Below, piece by piece: positions 1-12,373 of a stretch of DNA of 64,000 nucleotides. A program made the position numbers and the translations under genes. Origin of the DNA: Limnephilus marmoratus. Its lineage: Eukaryota; Arthropoda; Insecta; Trichoptera; Limnephilidae. Below the pieces are notes generated by a model. That model was not told the origin of the DNA, did not search any database, and was given only the letters and a program-made list of their open reading frames with translations. Every line of letters starts with the position of its first letter. Position 1 is the first letter of the stretch. Location of the stretch: contig OU862908.1 in assembly GCA_917880885.1 (NCBI GenBank), forward strand, positions 57,371,819-57,435,818, in the 5' to 3' direction.

Positions 1-829
1 CTAATACTATGGAAGATCTACAGTCTCTCGTATCTAGGATGAATGAAGTATGTATGAAGAATGAGTTAATGATGAATGTAAGTAAGTCTAAAGTCATGGT
101 GTTTGAAAGAGAGAGTACGAAAACAGTATGCAACATAGTTGTGAATGATGAATACTTGGAGCAGGTGGATGAGTTTGTGTATCTGGGTAGTGTGTTTACG
201 AGAGATGGGAAGGCTGATAGAGATATTGAAAGAAGGGTGAATGCCGGTAACTCCATTAATGGGGACTGAATGCCGTTGGCGCTAATAAAAAACTGTCAAA
301 AGAAGCGAAGCTAGCAGTCCACAATGGAGTCCTGGTACCTACCCTGATGTATGGCAGTGAGGCATGGAATTGGCAGAGGAAGGATGAAAGTAAGCTGAAT
401 GCTGTTGAAATGAGATCCCTGAGACGTATGTGTGGTAAAACAATGTATGATCGTGTGAGAAATGTGGATATCCGCAAAGAATGTAAGGCTGATGTAAGCA
501 TAATGAGTAAGATTAAGAAAGGGACCCTCAGATGGTTTGGGCATGTAGAGCGAATGAACGAAGAAAGTAGTGTAAGAAGAATATACGACGCGAATGTGAA
601 TGGTAGAAGAAGTCGGGGACGCCCGAGGAAGACGTGGCACGATCAAGTGAATCAAATACTTGAGTCGGGCCATGTCAAAAGTCAGAATAATAGAAGAGAA
701 TGTATGAGACGATGTATGAATGTGAGTGAGGCAAAGAGTGTGTGTCAAGACCGAGTTGTTTGGCGGTCCGTCCTCTCTGCCTACCCCTGCGGGGAAACGG
801 CGTGATGGTTAGTAAGTTAGTCAGTTAAG
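1..829 (+). pseudogene. RTE-like non-LTR retrotransposon, 3' half, frameshifted
   Basis: This is the C-terminal part of a LINE reverse-transcriptase polyprotein that enters from outside the window. The first open stretch (9-269) covers the end of the RT domain, including NVSKSKVMVF and the YLGS motif. The second (about 265-805) carries the usual RTE tail: YGSEAWNWQRKD, SLRRMCGKTMYDRVRN, LRWFGHVERM and GRPRKTWHDQ, ending CGETA. Compared with the copy at 22906-23514, one base is missing near 262, which puts the two halves in different frames. After the stop at 803-805 comes a GTTAG-type tail, the shared 3' end of this family. It is a dead copy. The family match rests on motifs recalled from the RTE clade; the exact family name is unknown. 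Confidence 0.85.
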
Positions 830-954
830 AGGAGATTTTTGGAGGAGGAGTTTTTTTACCAAAGATTCTAGTGCGATGTAGCCTAGAATGAGTTTTATTT
901 TTCGTTCTGTGAGTGTGTGACGACTCAAATGGCATAGAAGCCTTATTATTTTGT

Positions 955-1338
955 TTAATTCCTCGCCGGATGCCGAGTGATTGCTTTATCCGCGTGCGGA
1001 AGTGAATTTAAACTGTAATCAACGGCCAATGTATTGATTACATTGCTGTTCCTTGGGGGGCCGGTGAGATTTCTACACGCCGCTTGATGGATGTAGATCA
1101 GCTGTGCCTGGTTGTTGGGTGGAATCCCTTTAAATGAATCGGCTTTGCGACTCTGAGGGAGTTCGCCGACATTGCTGTTCCTTGGGGGGCCGGTGAGATT
1201 TCTACACGCCGCTTGATGGGTGTAGATCAGCTGTGCCTGGTTGTTGGGTGGATTTCCTTTAAACTTGTGGCCCCATGACGTGCTGGACGGTGTCTTGGGG
1301 ATTGCGGTCGTCGTTTGGAGGAGTGTCACGACTGTCAC
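955..1338 (-). repeat. Tandem duplication of 129 bp inside an open frame
   Basis: A 129-bp unit starting at 1041 is repeated from 1170, and the second copy is incomplete (to about 1270). On the minus strand the whole block is open for 127 codons. Because 129 is 43 codons, the frame is kept and the 43-residue unit appears twice, with PPNNQAQLIY and HQAACRNLTGPPRNSNV in both. I do not recognise the protein. It could be a fragment of an LTR-element gag or simply a duplicated non-coding sequence that happens to stay open. It lies just downstream of the RTE copy. Confidence 0.7.
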
Positions 1339-1696
1339 GGCGACGGGACGTGTGCGGTATTAATAATTAAACGTAATTTGCTGACTCTCTCTTTCTACAT
1401 CAGTTGATAGTTGCTCAAGGTATTTATGTATTGTTTACTTTTCCTTGGTTCAATTTTTCTCTTGCAAACTGCAATAAAGTTAACATTAATTTTCACTAGT
1501 AAAACCAGCGTTTTTATATGCATGACCTCCAAATTCTTATCTCCACTATCTTGCGATGGAGTTCTACTTGCTCTGGGAAGACAGCGGTCGGATGACAAAA
1601 GGTATAGGTACTACCTACACTATATGCTATTACCTTATAAATTCACATTACATTTTATAATATATTACAATTTTACAATTATTTTTTTTTTAAACA

Positions 1697-1870
1697 GAAA
1701 GACAAACAATCCCGGGTTACGAATAACCTGACAATATTTGAAAATCTCCTACTACCACTACAGTAAGCCGAAAATGTTACTTGAGTCGTGATGGAGGACT
1801 TAGCCAGCCGAGAAATCGAACACGGAATACCTGGGTGGGACCCAAACGCGGTGCCCACTCAAACACTGAT
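1697..1870 (-). mobile_element. tRNA-derived SINE, family C
   Basis: Read on the minus strand this has a tRNA-like head with a B-box-like GTTCGATT and a GGGTCCCACCCAGG segment. The body contains GGCTAAGTCCTCCATCA, GGAGATTTTCAAATATTG and ends GTTTGTCTTTCTG. Other copies are at 8233, 26187, 46221 and 47129. Confidence 0.7.
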
Positions 1871-3266
1871 GAAGTGCCATCTAGGTGCATTTGTTCAAAG
1901 AACTGTTTGTAACTTTAACCCACATGATTATTTCCTTTATAAGCTACTTTTAAATCCATATTACTGTTAAAAAAATAAGTCATAACGGTTTATTGCTTGT
2001 TCCATTCTTTTCACTTAATATCTCAGGCCAAACCGTTTAGTAAAATTAGTACATACTACAGGGGCGGTTGCTTCGTTAGGTCGATTGGACGATGACCCCC
2101 CAAAGTTATAAGACCAAAATAGTTTATGTAAGATATACGTTTGAACATTCTGTTGACATCCTGCTTAATTGCAAGATAATAATTTTTTGGAGAACTATAA
2201 AAAAATATTAATTAAAAAAATATTAGTCACTTACACTTTTTGATGATACAATGACACAATGACTTTCCACTTCTGGATCGCTAGAGTCGCCTTTATAATA
2301 AGTTTCTTTACTTAATTGTAATACAAAAAGCTTTATTTTACGAAACCGAATAATATACCAAACTTGTACCATGTATTTTTTTTTCTTGAAATGCGAGACA
2401 TTTCACTTTCCAGCAATTATTCTGCCGAAGCGAGCGACCGCTCGACTATTTCAGCGAAGTTAAATTATTTAGGCAAGAGTGATTAGCCCCTTGGTGGAGT
2501 GTATCGAATGAGACTCGAGAGAAACCGAGCATTTCTTAGGGGTGTGAGGAAGAGAACTTCAACGAAGAATTTATTGGCAAACCGCTGATAGTTCCTTTTT
2601 AACTTTTTCTTTTTCTTTCTTATAAACTACGCATATAACATAAAATAAACTTACAACGCATTTCTCAGCGGTAGCACCGTAAATACTTCGTAGTGTGGAG
2701 TTGTACACGTGAAACCTTATATAATAAAATCTATAGTACCTGCAAAGAGGATTTCCAAAAGTAAATAAATGTATAATTTTATGGTTTTTGGTACAATTAT
2801 TAAGTTAATGATTAAAGAACCCGGCGTCAAAATTTTTCAAAACGCTTGTGACATCATTCTGTATCGAATGGGGCGCCATTCCGAATTAATGCGGAGGATT
2901 AACATTACGTGGTGACGTCATGATTTGATCTTGTTTCCACAGATAAAAAAGATCTTTAGAAAATATATATGGCCCATCCCGTAGGAAAGGGTTGTAAATC
3001 AAAATTTTCTATTTTACGTTTTATCTCTGAATTGTTTGTGATTATGATTATCTATGCCCCACGAAAGCCGTATTTAAGTTAGGTCATTCCATCTCCATGA
3101 GATCTCGTTAGTGTATTTTTCGGCTGGACCGCTTGTTCATCATTCATCATTCATCATTTGTTTTCGCCCTTCTGCAAAATTTCCTTTTTTTTCGACTTAC
3201 AACACATTTCTACGGGATATGCGATTTATATTATTCTGAAAACGTTCTTAAAAACTGATGCCACTT
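1871..3266. other. No recognised gene
   Basis: AT-rich sequence with no convincing coding frame. A perfect TGACGTCA octamer lies near 2923. I see no promoter context around it. An ATTCATC trinucleotide-like run is at about 3137-3158. Confidence 0.5.
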
Positions 3267-3427
3267 AATTAAAAATTAATAGAGTACTTAGTTTGAACCA
3301 CATTTATTGTTTAAAAAACCAACATGTTTCGAAAGCATTGCTCAGTTCATCAGGGTTTACTTAAAACTAAACAACTTTTAAACAATAAACGTGGTTAAAA
3401 CTAAGTATTCGATTAATTTTGATTTAA
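3267..3427 (-). repeat. Inverted repeat enclosing a CTGATGA...GAAAC motif
   Basis: Arms at about 3267-3318 and 3376-3426 are reverse complements with few mismatches (AACCACATTTATTGTTTAAA against TTTAAACAATAAACGTGGTT). Between them, on the minus strand at 3326-3353, is CTGATGA, a small hairpin (AGC-AAT-GCT) and then GAAAC. This is the core layout of a hammerhead ribozyme as found in Penelope-like elements. I cannot see a convincing stem III and cleavage triplet. Confidence 0.6.
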
Positions 3428-4829
3428 AATGGTGCCACAAAATAAGTTTTCCGTGTTTGAAGAAGTGTTAGCATTTAAATTGCGTGAATACGGTGCGGTG
3501 AATATAGCAACAAACAAAAAGTTAGATGGAATTCTTCCCTGTAACAGAAATGGGGGTAGCAACAGATCTCTCAGTAGGAGCACCCTTACAACCTTTCTTG
3601 GAATGAAAGCCCTTCTGTGAACGCTAACCTTCCATTTTTCAGTTGCCCTGAAGATCTTTATGAAGACATCTCACAGTATTAAATTCTCGTCTGTGTTTAC
3701 TGCTAACCTACGAGAGCATTTTCGTTAGTCGCCCCTCCAACTCATGCGGCCCTGCACCGTTTCAAATAGTAACGAGTTCTTAGTCCTTTTGATAAGTGTC
3801 CGGGCAGGACTAAAGCACAAAGATTTCGTATCTGCTTTGGATGAATAACATTCCATTTTTTTGAAGTGTGAGAGCTCTCTGAGGGCAAAACACATCGGGA
3901 CAAAGGGCTAAAACACTCCGGAGATGAGTGCGCGGAGCCTGCAGCAGAGGTTGTGTTTTTAATTATAGAATGTAACGGATTTTCCGTTAGAGACCTAAAC
4001 ACCCCTTTCCGTTGTTTTCGGAACTTTCAATCATATCAACAAATTGATTCAACAGTTCGTAATGGTAAAATAATTAAATATTTTTCATAAAATTCTTTAC
4101 TTTGAATTTTTCAAAAACACTTATTATATATATGCATACGGCTATTTTGTTCCTTTTTTATAATTTCATCTATTATTATTTCCTACATTGGTAATACAGA
4201 TAATCTCCTATGTACACTAATGATTTCATGTATCAGTTTTATGTAAAAGCGTTTTTAGTTAGTAATTACTAAGTTATCAGAAATATTATGTAATAAAAAG
4301 ATTGCCTTTGATAATTAACATTATTATCAATTAGAAGTTAAAACTAGCATTACTACAACTATGTAGTGTTGGCCGTCACTGTTGGGACGTGCTTGGCTTA
4401 TGTACTTTAACCTGTGATTTCTAACATTATTTGGAATATGAAATGTAAAAGAACTATTTGTCTTCGGTGACTCTTTCCGTATTTTTTTCAACTAAAAACA
4501 TTAAACAAGCACTAGGTACTCTACCAGTTAGAGGAGGGGTGGGGGGTTGGGCTGATATTCCATAGTGACCAGTAACCACATGTGGATGGTTTAAAAAAAA
4601 TTGATTTTGAAGAAAAAAAATCGTAAATAGACAACAAAAAAGCCACGGAGACAAATTTTTGGAACACTCCGAACATTTGAACTGAGTTTGTTTTATTTAC
4701 AATCTTTTAGATTAACATGACTGGACACTTTAACATTCGAAAATTAGTCTCTACAGCCTACAATATACACCTGAGGGCCGTTACCTGTTCAAGAGACCGA
4801 AATAAAACTAAAGCAAGCCTTTTTTATCA
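3428..4829. other. No recognised gene
   Basis: Contains a short open frame at 3429-3620 and one on the minus strand at 3742-4002. Neither resembles a family I know, and both sit in repeat-like sequence. The stretch 4500-4620 is low complexity. Confidence 0.4.
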
Positions 4830-4960
4830 TTATTTGTTTTTGGGGTGTTATGCCGTGTTGCGCTATGATCTGCCCTGATGATGGACACTGCAAGGATGTG
4901 CGAAACGTTGGCTAAAGAAGGAGGTAGCGCATCACGTCATAACACCCCAAAAACAAATAA
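4830..4960 (+). repeat. Inverted repeat enclosing a CTGATGA...GAAAC motif
   Basis: Arms 4830-4867 and 4923-4960 pair over almost their full length, with GTTTTTGGGGTGTTATG against CATAACACCCCAAAAAC. Inside, CTGATGA begins at 4875 and GAAAC is at 4902-4906, with a weak hairpin between. This is the same arrangement as at 3267-3427, here on the plus strand. The long flanking pairing would act as stem I of a hammerhead-like fold. A short relative of the right arm, without the motif, is near 25560-25615. Confidence 0.6.
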
Positions 4961-5861
4961 CGAAAATACTTTTGGCGGTGAAAATCTTAAAAAGCAGGCC
5001 TTTGTTTATTATTCGATTATTAGCCGTAAAAAGAGGATGAATTGACAGGAACCAGCCTGTTCATCAACAAACCACCTCTTGACAATCGGACAGTTGCCAT
5101 CTGGACGCTCAACAGAAACCTGCATTATCGACATATAGCCTGTCGGTGTCAGTAAATAAAAGAGATTAAGGCGGGTAGGATAGTGACTGTACCATTCAAT
5201 TATAAAAATATACACCTACTAAATGTTGATTTTAAGATCAACAATGTTTTGTCTTGATAGAAAATAGAAGTTTTTGCTGTTGTTACGTAAAACATTGTAG
5301 TTTTAATACAGATTAATAACTTAACTAATAAACAGACAATGTATTAATAATAATATACATATATTTGTGCTTATTGTTTTTCGTATTTTATAAAGGACCT
5401 ACAAATAAATACACTCTTGTACCAGAAATCTCTTGATTTCCTGAAAAACTAAAACCCCTTCTATAGCTCTACGAACTACGACAATGGACGCTCTCGAGTA
5501 GGTATCTTCCTCATTCGAAGAATCTCATTACACTTATTATAATCCCTCCATGGCTCCTACTCCGTCTCATCCCTTGTAAATTCAACCCTGGAATGTGTAC
5601 AGGGTAGTTCCGTCCTTATTCAGCCAGACCTAGAGGGCGAGAGACTTATTTTCGGCGAAACAGACATTTATTGTAACATAAATAAGTTAAGGCTGTTAGA
5701 TTCTGCTAAATCAAATTAAACTCACAGAGTTCTTGCTAGGGGTTATTTTAAAAGCTTCGGAAACCTTTCAAGTTTATCTTGAGTTGTTTTCTTGGAAGCC
5801 ACCACGCATTTTGCAGAAACAATTCGTTTGATCTTGTATTCTAACGAATATTGAAAATTGG

Positions 5862-5905
5862 ACGGATTAGCTCGATTGGTAGAGCGTTGTTACCAGGATA
5901 AAATG
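5862..5905 (+). mobile_element. Fragment of a tRNA-derived SINE head
   Basis: GGATTAGCTCGATTGGTAGA is a good D-arm/A-box of a tRNA promoter, but no T-arm follows. It is most likely a truncated SINE head and not a gene. Confidence 0.3.
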
Positions 5906-6250
5906 ATTCAGTAGCACTCTTTTTTAAAATTTCCGAACTAGCTTAGAATTATGCAACATCTCTTCTGGTGTCTTCTCTTATTGGCGGTTGGCTATCATCA
6001 GAGTGATCTTCAACCTCCTGGCTATTATAGTCCGAAACGATTCAGTGAAATAAATTCGGTGGTAGGTATTTAAATTACATATTTTACACGAAATAACAGT
6101 TTTCAATACACATTTTCGTGCCAATGTTATTCTTTCCTATTGTAAGCTATTTCTTGTGCTTCATCTACTATAGCAATTTCAATACGTTTTATAAATTTAA
6201 AATTGACAACCCCGCTGGATTTCTAAAATTATCCTTTCTTATTAAATACA

Positions 6251-6512
6251 GAGTGGAAGATACTATTAGTATCGCCCTGGTGTAAGACCACCATTCAGAA
6301 TTGAAACGTTGCTTGAAAATGGCTTTAGCCGTGTTTGGTGACCAGATCTGAATAGCCAGGTGCTTCCCAACCTTCCTCTTCCCCACCTCCTTCCATCCGC
6401 CACTACCTTCAGCCTCACAACATACCCCAATCGGGGATGCCATAGTCTCACTGGCTCCAGACGGGAGCAGTTGAGATTCTTGTGCGGTATTCACTGTAAA
6501 AAAAAAAAAAAA
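6251..6512 (+). mobile_element. SINE-A, headless copy
   Basis: Carries the SINE-A body (GTGGAAGATACT, ACCACCATTCAGAATTGAAA, CCCCAATCGGGGATGCCATA) and an A-tail at 6498-6512, but not the tRNA-like head. The best full copy for comparison is 39937-40344. Confidence 0.8.
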
Positions 6513-8232
6513 CTGTAAAAATGCATTAACTAGAAGATAGATATACATAAGTGAACGATTTCACTTTCTTATCTAAAATACTAAACTCCAAATTCGACTG
6601 TTCGAATTCCTCCAACTCATAAACCACAAGAACAACTTTATAAAATACACTATTCTACTGCAGCATACTTAAGCACAACTTCATTACCCATTCCCCGATA
6701 CACACTATTGGAAACCAATACTTAGGTGACATTGACATGTTTAACGTTAATTGGTGAATTTTTTTTTCTCTACAAATTACTTATTGTAATCCTATTACCC
6801 TGTTTTTTTTTTCTATAAACCTATTTGATCTCTGAGTTAATAATTATTATTTTTGTATTTTCAAACTATTTTTTCTCGTGTTAGCCCCCCGGGTGTTAAA
6901 AAGGGAATAAATAAACCTTTTAAAATCTTCATCTGGATTATCAATCAACATCAGCAGTCAGTAATCTTGTCTCGTTCCTCACGATGTAATGAGACCAAGC
7001 TATTGGTATTATTTTTGTAGGAATCAATATAACATGGGAACATTGTTAATAAGGGTGATTTAGTGTGCTATAATTTTATTAACTAAATTAATTTGAGATT
7101 TATTTTTGTTGTCTGTTTCTTAGGTTCCGAAAGCCTTCAAATTAAAAAATGTATTTATATTATTTGAATGTTCAAACTTTTAAAGTTTTTTTTCTTTGTT
7201 AAAGCTATGGCATGTCTCTGTTAAATGATAAGCAAATTAAAATTTAAAACTCTTCAAATTCAAAATATCCAGAAATTTTTACATAGTTAATGCCTAAGAA
7301 ATACCCTTCGGACTTTTGCAATTTCATTTGATTTGGGAACCAGTACATTAGTCGCACAATCTATCCAAAAAATTTTAGAGATACGCCTAGATTCACATTT
7401 TAAAAGCTTTTATCTTCCACGTAAATGCTTCATTCAGTGTCCAGATTTCTACGTACGCCATACGGAAGAAGAAAGAAAACCGGGAACTCGGGTTGAGACC
7501 AAAACAGATTCAATCAAAGAAGTAAGGGTTCATATTAAGATACCTAGAAATTCTCTGATGAAGAAATTCTTCATCTTGGCCTTGAAATAAATTTAAACGA
7601 CAGTTGTGTCAAGTAGTTTATCGTTATACTTCGCAGAAAGTGTTCTCAGCCATTTGAAAGTAAACCCCTATTTCTAAAGATGGACCTCTTTTGCCGTTTA
7701 CCCAATTTTCTAGTAAATGTATTACTAAGAAACTCGCTCTATTGGTTCGTGTTAATTGCTAAATTCGTAGTATGTGCGATGGAAGTGCTAAAAAGCTCTA
7801 TAACATTTGCCTGTTTGAGCAAGTAAGCATATAATAGTTCTATAACGATCTGAGTTTAGTTTTAATCGTTTTAATAGTTTTGGGTCAAGGTTTCAGAAGA
7901 GTTCGTTCATTTCAATGAAGCCGCTCCTAGCAATTTCACAGTGAAACCCTATTTCTTGAGTATAATCCTGTTTGTTGCTAATCCAAATTCCTGGTATGTT
8001 TATACACGTAGACAAACTTACTCTTCTATTATTTTTTTTTGTAAATTGCCCAATTTGTCGTTTGTGAGATAAATTAAAAAAAAAATGTGTTTGTTAGTAT
8101 CTATTTGGGAACAAGTTTGCGTGGTAGGTGCATTTCAGGAACTAAATGTATATTTTTATTAGGTTAGGGTTAGGTTAGCTAACTGGCTATCTCAAAGTAA
8201 AACATCATATTCAATTCAAAAATAAAATTTCA
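6513..8232. other. No recognised gene
   Basis: AT-rich. A frame open from 7333 to 7590 begins with TTG, not ATG, and matches no family I know. I give it no weight as a gene. Confidence 0.4.
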
Positions 8233-8890
8233 GGTCAGTGGCTGAAATGGCATCGCATCTGGGTCCCAGACAGGCATCGTGAGTTCGATTCCTAGTCTAG
8301 CTAAGTCCCCAATCATAAAAGAGGCAACATTTTCAGCTTACTTTTTTTTTTTGCATTAGCTTCACATAGGAGGCTCTGAGGAAAATAATTTTCCTCGGGG
8401 CCTATGTCATCTTAGGAGATGCTATGTGGAGGGTTGTTTTAAGGAAAGGAAGGAGAGGAAGTTCTGGGAAGGAAAAAGGTACGAGGGATGGGTAAGAAAC
8501 TGGGGGTCAGTGAGTCCAGGAGTGACGGACGTATGAATCCATCCCTCCAACTGTAGTGCAAGGCGATGAATCGAAAGATTCTGGCCTGGAGAGGATAAAA
8601 GATCTCCCTAAACCAGTCTCTCTCGATCCTGTCCACCACGCAGCAGGTGAGCAGACATATCGGCCGCCAAGACCTGGACAAACCTCATCCGCATGAACCC
8701 GGGCACCCCTGCTAAGTCACCAAACGTAGCGAACCACTTGGGGTGACCTATGGCAGAGGTGTTGGTTATCCAATAAATGGTTCCCAGGGCGGCGGTATCC
8801 ATACCCGCCTCCCAAATTGAAATTTACTGTGGTAATTAGTACGATATTTTCAGGTTATTAGTAACCTGCGAAATGTTTGTCTTTCTTACA
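8233..8890 (+). mobile_element. SINE family C split by a SINE-B insertion
   Basis: The tRNA-like head (GTGAGTTCGATTCCTAG, about 8278-8294) and first part of the body occupy 8233-8341. The body resumes at about 8821 with GATATTTTCAGGTTATTAGT and ends GTTTGTCTTTC. The uninterrupted copy at 26187-26346 shows what joined sequence to expect. So SINE-C was here first. Confidence 0.65.
8342..8820 (-). mobile_element. SINE-B (shares its tail with a CR1-like LINE)
   Basis: On the minus strand it begins GGGAGGCGGG, runs through GGTCACCCCAAGTGGTTCGC and GGGTGCCCGGGTTCATG, and ends with CCTCAGAGCCTCCTATGTGA and an A-rich tail that appears as the T-run at 8342-8352. The 3' block AAAATAATTTTCCTC...GGAGGC is the same as the 3' end of the LINE at 9921-10740. 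It is inserted into SINE-C. Confidence 0.75.
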
Positions 8891-8947
8891 AAAGAATTGC
8901 TTTGAATTTAAACATTAGAAAGATTATTACATTACAATTTTTGTTCA

Positions 8948-8976
8948 GAGGCCAACCTTCATCAGGTTTTGTCTAA
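8948..8976 (-). other. Degenerate CTGATGA hairpin motif
   Basis: The minus strand reads CTGATGA, then AGG-TTGG-CCT, then CTGAACA. It looks like a decayed relative of the motifs at 3326, 4875 and 50988. No flanking inverted repeat is visible. Confidence 0.3.
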
Positions 8977-9059
8977 AATTTAACTACGAAAATTTATGGT
9001 TTTGCTTAAGTCATTTATTCCACCAAAACCACTTTCTGAAATCATTATATATTTTTTAT

Positions 9060-9260
9060 GCAATAAATAGGGGGATGTGGGAGGAAGAAAGGCGGGGAAG
9101 CTGGAAGGGGAACGTGCGGCGAGGGGACGGGGACGCGGGAGGGGAACGGGGCGGAAACGGGAAGCATGGGAAAAGACATGCAAAGAAGGGAATAGGGACA
9201 CGGGAGAGGCAGAGGGAAGGTTTGCAAAGCAGACGTAGTAGCGGTGGGGGACAACAAGGG
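9060..9260 (-). repeat. Purine-rich dispersed repeat
   Basis: A strongly purine-rich strand (GGGGAACGTGCGGCGAGGGG and similar). Its reverse complement resembles the pyrimidine-rich tract at 37220-37310, including CATGTCCTTTCCCGTGCTTC, so both belong to one dispersed repeat. The open frames here reflect low complexity and not genes. Confidence 0.5.
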
Positions 9261-9920
9261 GTAAATTTGGAAAAATCTTGTGCTTCTCACGCGGACATAT
9301 GTATGTCCTGCTCACGCATCATAAAACCTTCTGATTGAAAAATTGAAAAATTTTGTTCAAAAGCACTTCAATAAAAAATAATAAAATAATTTATTTTGGT
9401 ACCATTGCAACGCATGCCAGGTACTCGCTAGTAAGTAAATTAAATTAAAATCTCGAGCTAAATCCCGTTTGCTTTAACTCAAGGAGGCATTGCTGAAAAC
9501 CAGCTGCATTCTAGGAGAAATCCTGAATTGTAGCTAAGCGGTGACCTTTTCGTCAAAATATTAAAATCCAAATTGGACAGTTCCGAACTCCTGCAACTTG
9601 CAGAGGTACAGGAGGTACTATCGATACAGCAGTTTGGCACTATGCGAAACTAATACTTAGGTGTTATTGGACATGGTGTGTAAACCTCTGATCACCTTAC
9701 TTTTAAATTTTTGTTGTTTGTATTTTTAATTTCAATCGTAACTTTATTTATACTATTTCTTCCTGTGTTAAAGATGTACTGCTCTTATTTATTACGTGAA
9801 AGCCCACTGGGCGTAAAATAAAATAAATAAATAATGAATAGAATCAATGAAAAAATAACAAAATATATATATATCTTTTTTTATTTATTTTTTTTTTATT
9901 TTTTTTTTTTATTTATTTAT

Positions 9921-10740
9921 TTTTTTTTTTTTACATTAACTCCACACAGGAGGCCCTGAGGAAAATAATTTCCCTCAGGGCCTATGTCATCTGGCATGCT
10001 GTGTGGAGGGTGTTTTTGAGGAGAGGAAGGAATGAACATTGGTCTTGAAGAGACCCATGTTGTAGGAAGGAGGAAACACAGAGGCCGGCAAATCATTCCA
10101 CAGCCAAGCTGTTGAACACAAGAACGAGTCGAAGAAACGACCCGTTCTCATATGAAAAATGTCAACTGTGTACAAATTTGGGCACGCGTTTGGCGTGTTT
10201 CCCGACTATGCACCGGTGCCGAAGGGATCAATGATGCTAGTTCCTCGGAGCATCTTCCATTGTAATACCGGAAGAACAAGGATAGCATTCCCACCCGACG
10301 CCTGTGCTCTAAAGATTGCAATCCGTCTGTTAAGATGGGAGAATCTATCAAACGGACCGCCCGTTACTGCACAGAGTCGAGGGTATTTTTCAGGTATTTT
10401 GAGCTCCAGACCAGAGGTGGCTGCCAAATTCAACCGTGGGGCGCACTTACGATTTGTACAGGGTTAGCAGTTGTGTACTATTAAAGTATCTGCGGGCCCT
10501 GTACAGTACGCCCAGTTTTTGGGAGGCTAACTTTACTCTGGCTTCGATGGAGCCCCCATACCTCAGCTGGTCACTTAGGGTTACACCTAGCATATCAATG
10601 GAGGGCCTGTTCGGAAGATTGCTTCCGTTGAAAGTGACTAGATTTTCATTTCGATCCCTTTTAGACGTAATCAGACAAGATTGGGTCTTTGAAACATTAA
10701 ATTCAACATTAAATATATGTAATATTGTAAAAAAATCTAT
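9921..10740 (-). pseudogene. CR1-like LINE, truncated C-terminus plus 3' UTR
   Basis: On the minus strand, translated pieces in different frames give the end of a CR1/L2-type RT. First comes LGVTLSDQLRYGGSIEARVK with QKLGVLYRARRYF, then LQSLEHRRRVGMLSLFFRYY with SAPVHSRETR, then TAWLWNDLPASVFPPSYNMG with FKTNVHSFL. At least two frameshifts separate these blocks, so the copy is dead. The 3' UTR holds the CCCTGAGGGAAATTATTTTC/GGAGGCC block that SINE-B copies share, ending in an A-rich tail (T-run from 9921). A related piece is at 51205-51420. Confidence 0.75.
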
Positions 10741-12365
10741 TTGTGAATAAACATTTTATTATTACCCGTCTGCTTGGTTCAACATATTCACACCTCACAA
10801 TCCAGAAGCCTCAGTTTTGCGCGAAAATTCTGAAATCGTCACTTTGGATCGAGATTGTAAAATATCTGTGCAAGATAGCTTTCATATTTCAAAGACAATA
10901 AGAAGCATTATTTCGTTCTCTTTCTGTTTAAAAGAAAAATACATGTGTTTGCATGAGAGGAAGAGAGATATATAACTTTTAAAATGTAAGGTCGCTCGGG
11001 ACGTTTTTGATCTTATGAAAGTATAACGCAATTACGTGTTTTGGGATGTTTTTATTCCTAAACAAGCAGATGGGTTGTTCCTGGAATTATTGTTGAGTAT
11101 CATTTTATATTAGTTCTTCGTTAATTACACAATTTGTCGTAGGTATATGAGATAGAAGCCTTAAAAAGCTCTATGTCGTTTACGTAGTATTCTGTCACAA
11201 GTTTGCGTATTGCCTTTCAGGAACGAGTAGAACGGGCGAAGTTTAAGCGATGTAAACAAGCACAAATTACTTATTCTTGTAATGAAACCTGAGAATAAAA
11301 CCTCCTCCTGGCTTATTACTGAATAAAACTTTATCCCGTGATTCCCTTCCAATAGCGCGGGCTTAGGAGGACATTTGCTCCGTGAATTCGGGAATGGAAT
11401 TCAATTCCCACGCAGTAATCGTATACTTCTATATCACACAGATGCCCTAATAAAAGTACCCGATAAATTACCCACCTCGGGTTAACTTTTGTCTTCTACG
11501 GCCAATATGGCTGCCGGGACGCTATAGCTTATGGTGATGGGGATGGATCGAGGTAGCATAACTAACGTAACCATTTATTATTTCCCCCAAACGGGACACC
11601 GAAGAAAATAATACTTAATAATAATAATAAATTTTAAAAACTTATATGTATAGCGCTGTTTTTGACTTAGCGCTATGCTGAAATAGGCCAAACCAAATAA
11701 TACTGGCGCTTTTATAGCTAAGTCTGTCACTAGTGTTATTTTTATTATTTCATTTTAACCCCGTTTAAATATTCGTCATGTTCGTATACAAAATTGACTC
11801 ATTTATAAAACTTGGCGCCAGTTAAAAATTGCTTAAAAATATATTCGAAGAAAAAATATTTTTAGTTCATGAAACTAAAAATTACGTCAGCTTTGTTTGT
11901 ATAATTTTTACTTACTAATAAACGAAGAAAAATGGCGGAATATTGTTGTATTTTAAACAACTTCACGGTTTTGAGTTGGCAAAACAAAATCCCCCATATT
12001 TTTGCACAATTTAAAAAGCGCCTTTGCCGCGAAAAATAATCTTGGGTACGAGGCCATTTTCTTTGTAGTGTTAAAATTTGATTTTCCTTGGTTTGCATTT
12101 TCTTGCGTATATAATAAAAGGTGCGGCTGGAAAAGTCAGTGAAAGGTTTCTGGGACCCTTCCATGTTTAACCCGTGAGATAAGTACAAAGTCAAAAAAGA
12201 TTGACTTCTTTGGTGTACCTAGATGATAAAAAACACTGCTTACATTTACACGTTTATTATGGTAATCATGAAATCAAATGCAAAACAACGACATACTCTT
12301 GTACCTATACAATGCTTTTCTCTGAACCTTTCAATATTTCCTTGCGCCAAATTACTTTCCCTAGT
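10741..12365. other. No recognised gene; one AAT/GCGC repeat
   Basis: Mostly unremarkable AT-rich DNA. At 11610-11680 an AAT run followed by TATAGCGCTGTTTTTGACTT is a diverged member of the family described at 55021. The minus-strand frame 11862-12194 matches nothing I know. Confidence 0.4.
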
Positions 12366-12373
12366 ACTGTGTG

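Noticed and set aside
256..748. Minus-strand frames opposite the RTE copies (also 22852-23440, 59897-60181)
   Set aside because: They are reverse-strand shadows of the LINE coding sequence, repeated wherever the LINE is.
2915..2935. TGACGTCA octamer (also near 49038) as a cAMP-response promoter
   Set aside because: Two 8-bp hits in 64 kb are not unusual enough, and no gene start is nearby.
7333..7590. 85-codon frame
   Set aside because: No ATG start, no recognised motif, and AT-rich surroundings typical of chance frames.
9045..9338. Overlapping open frames on both strands
   Set aside because: They arise from a purine-rich low-complexity repeat lacking stop codons.
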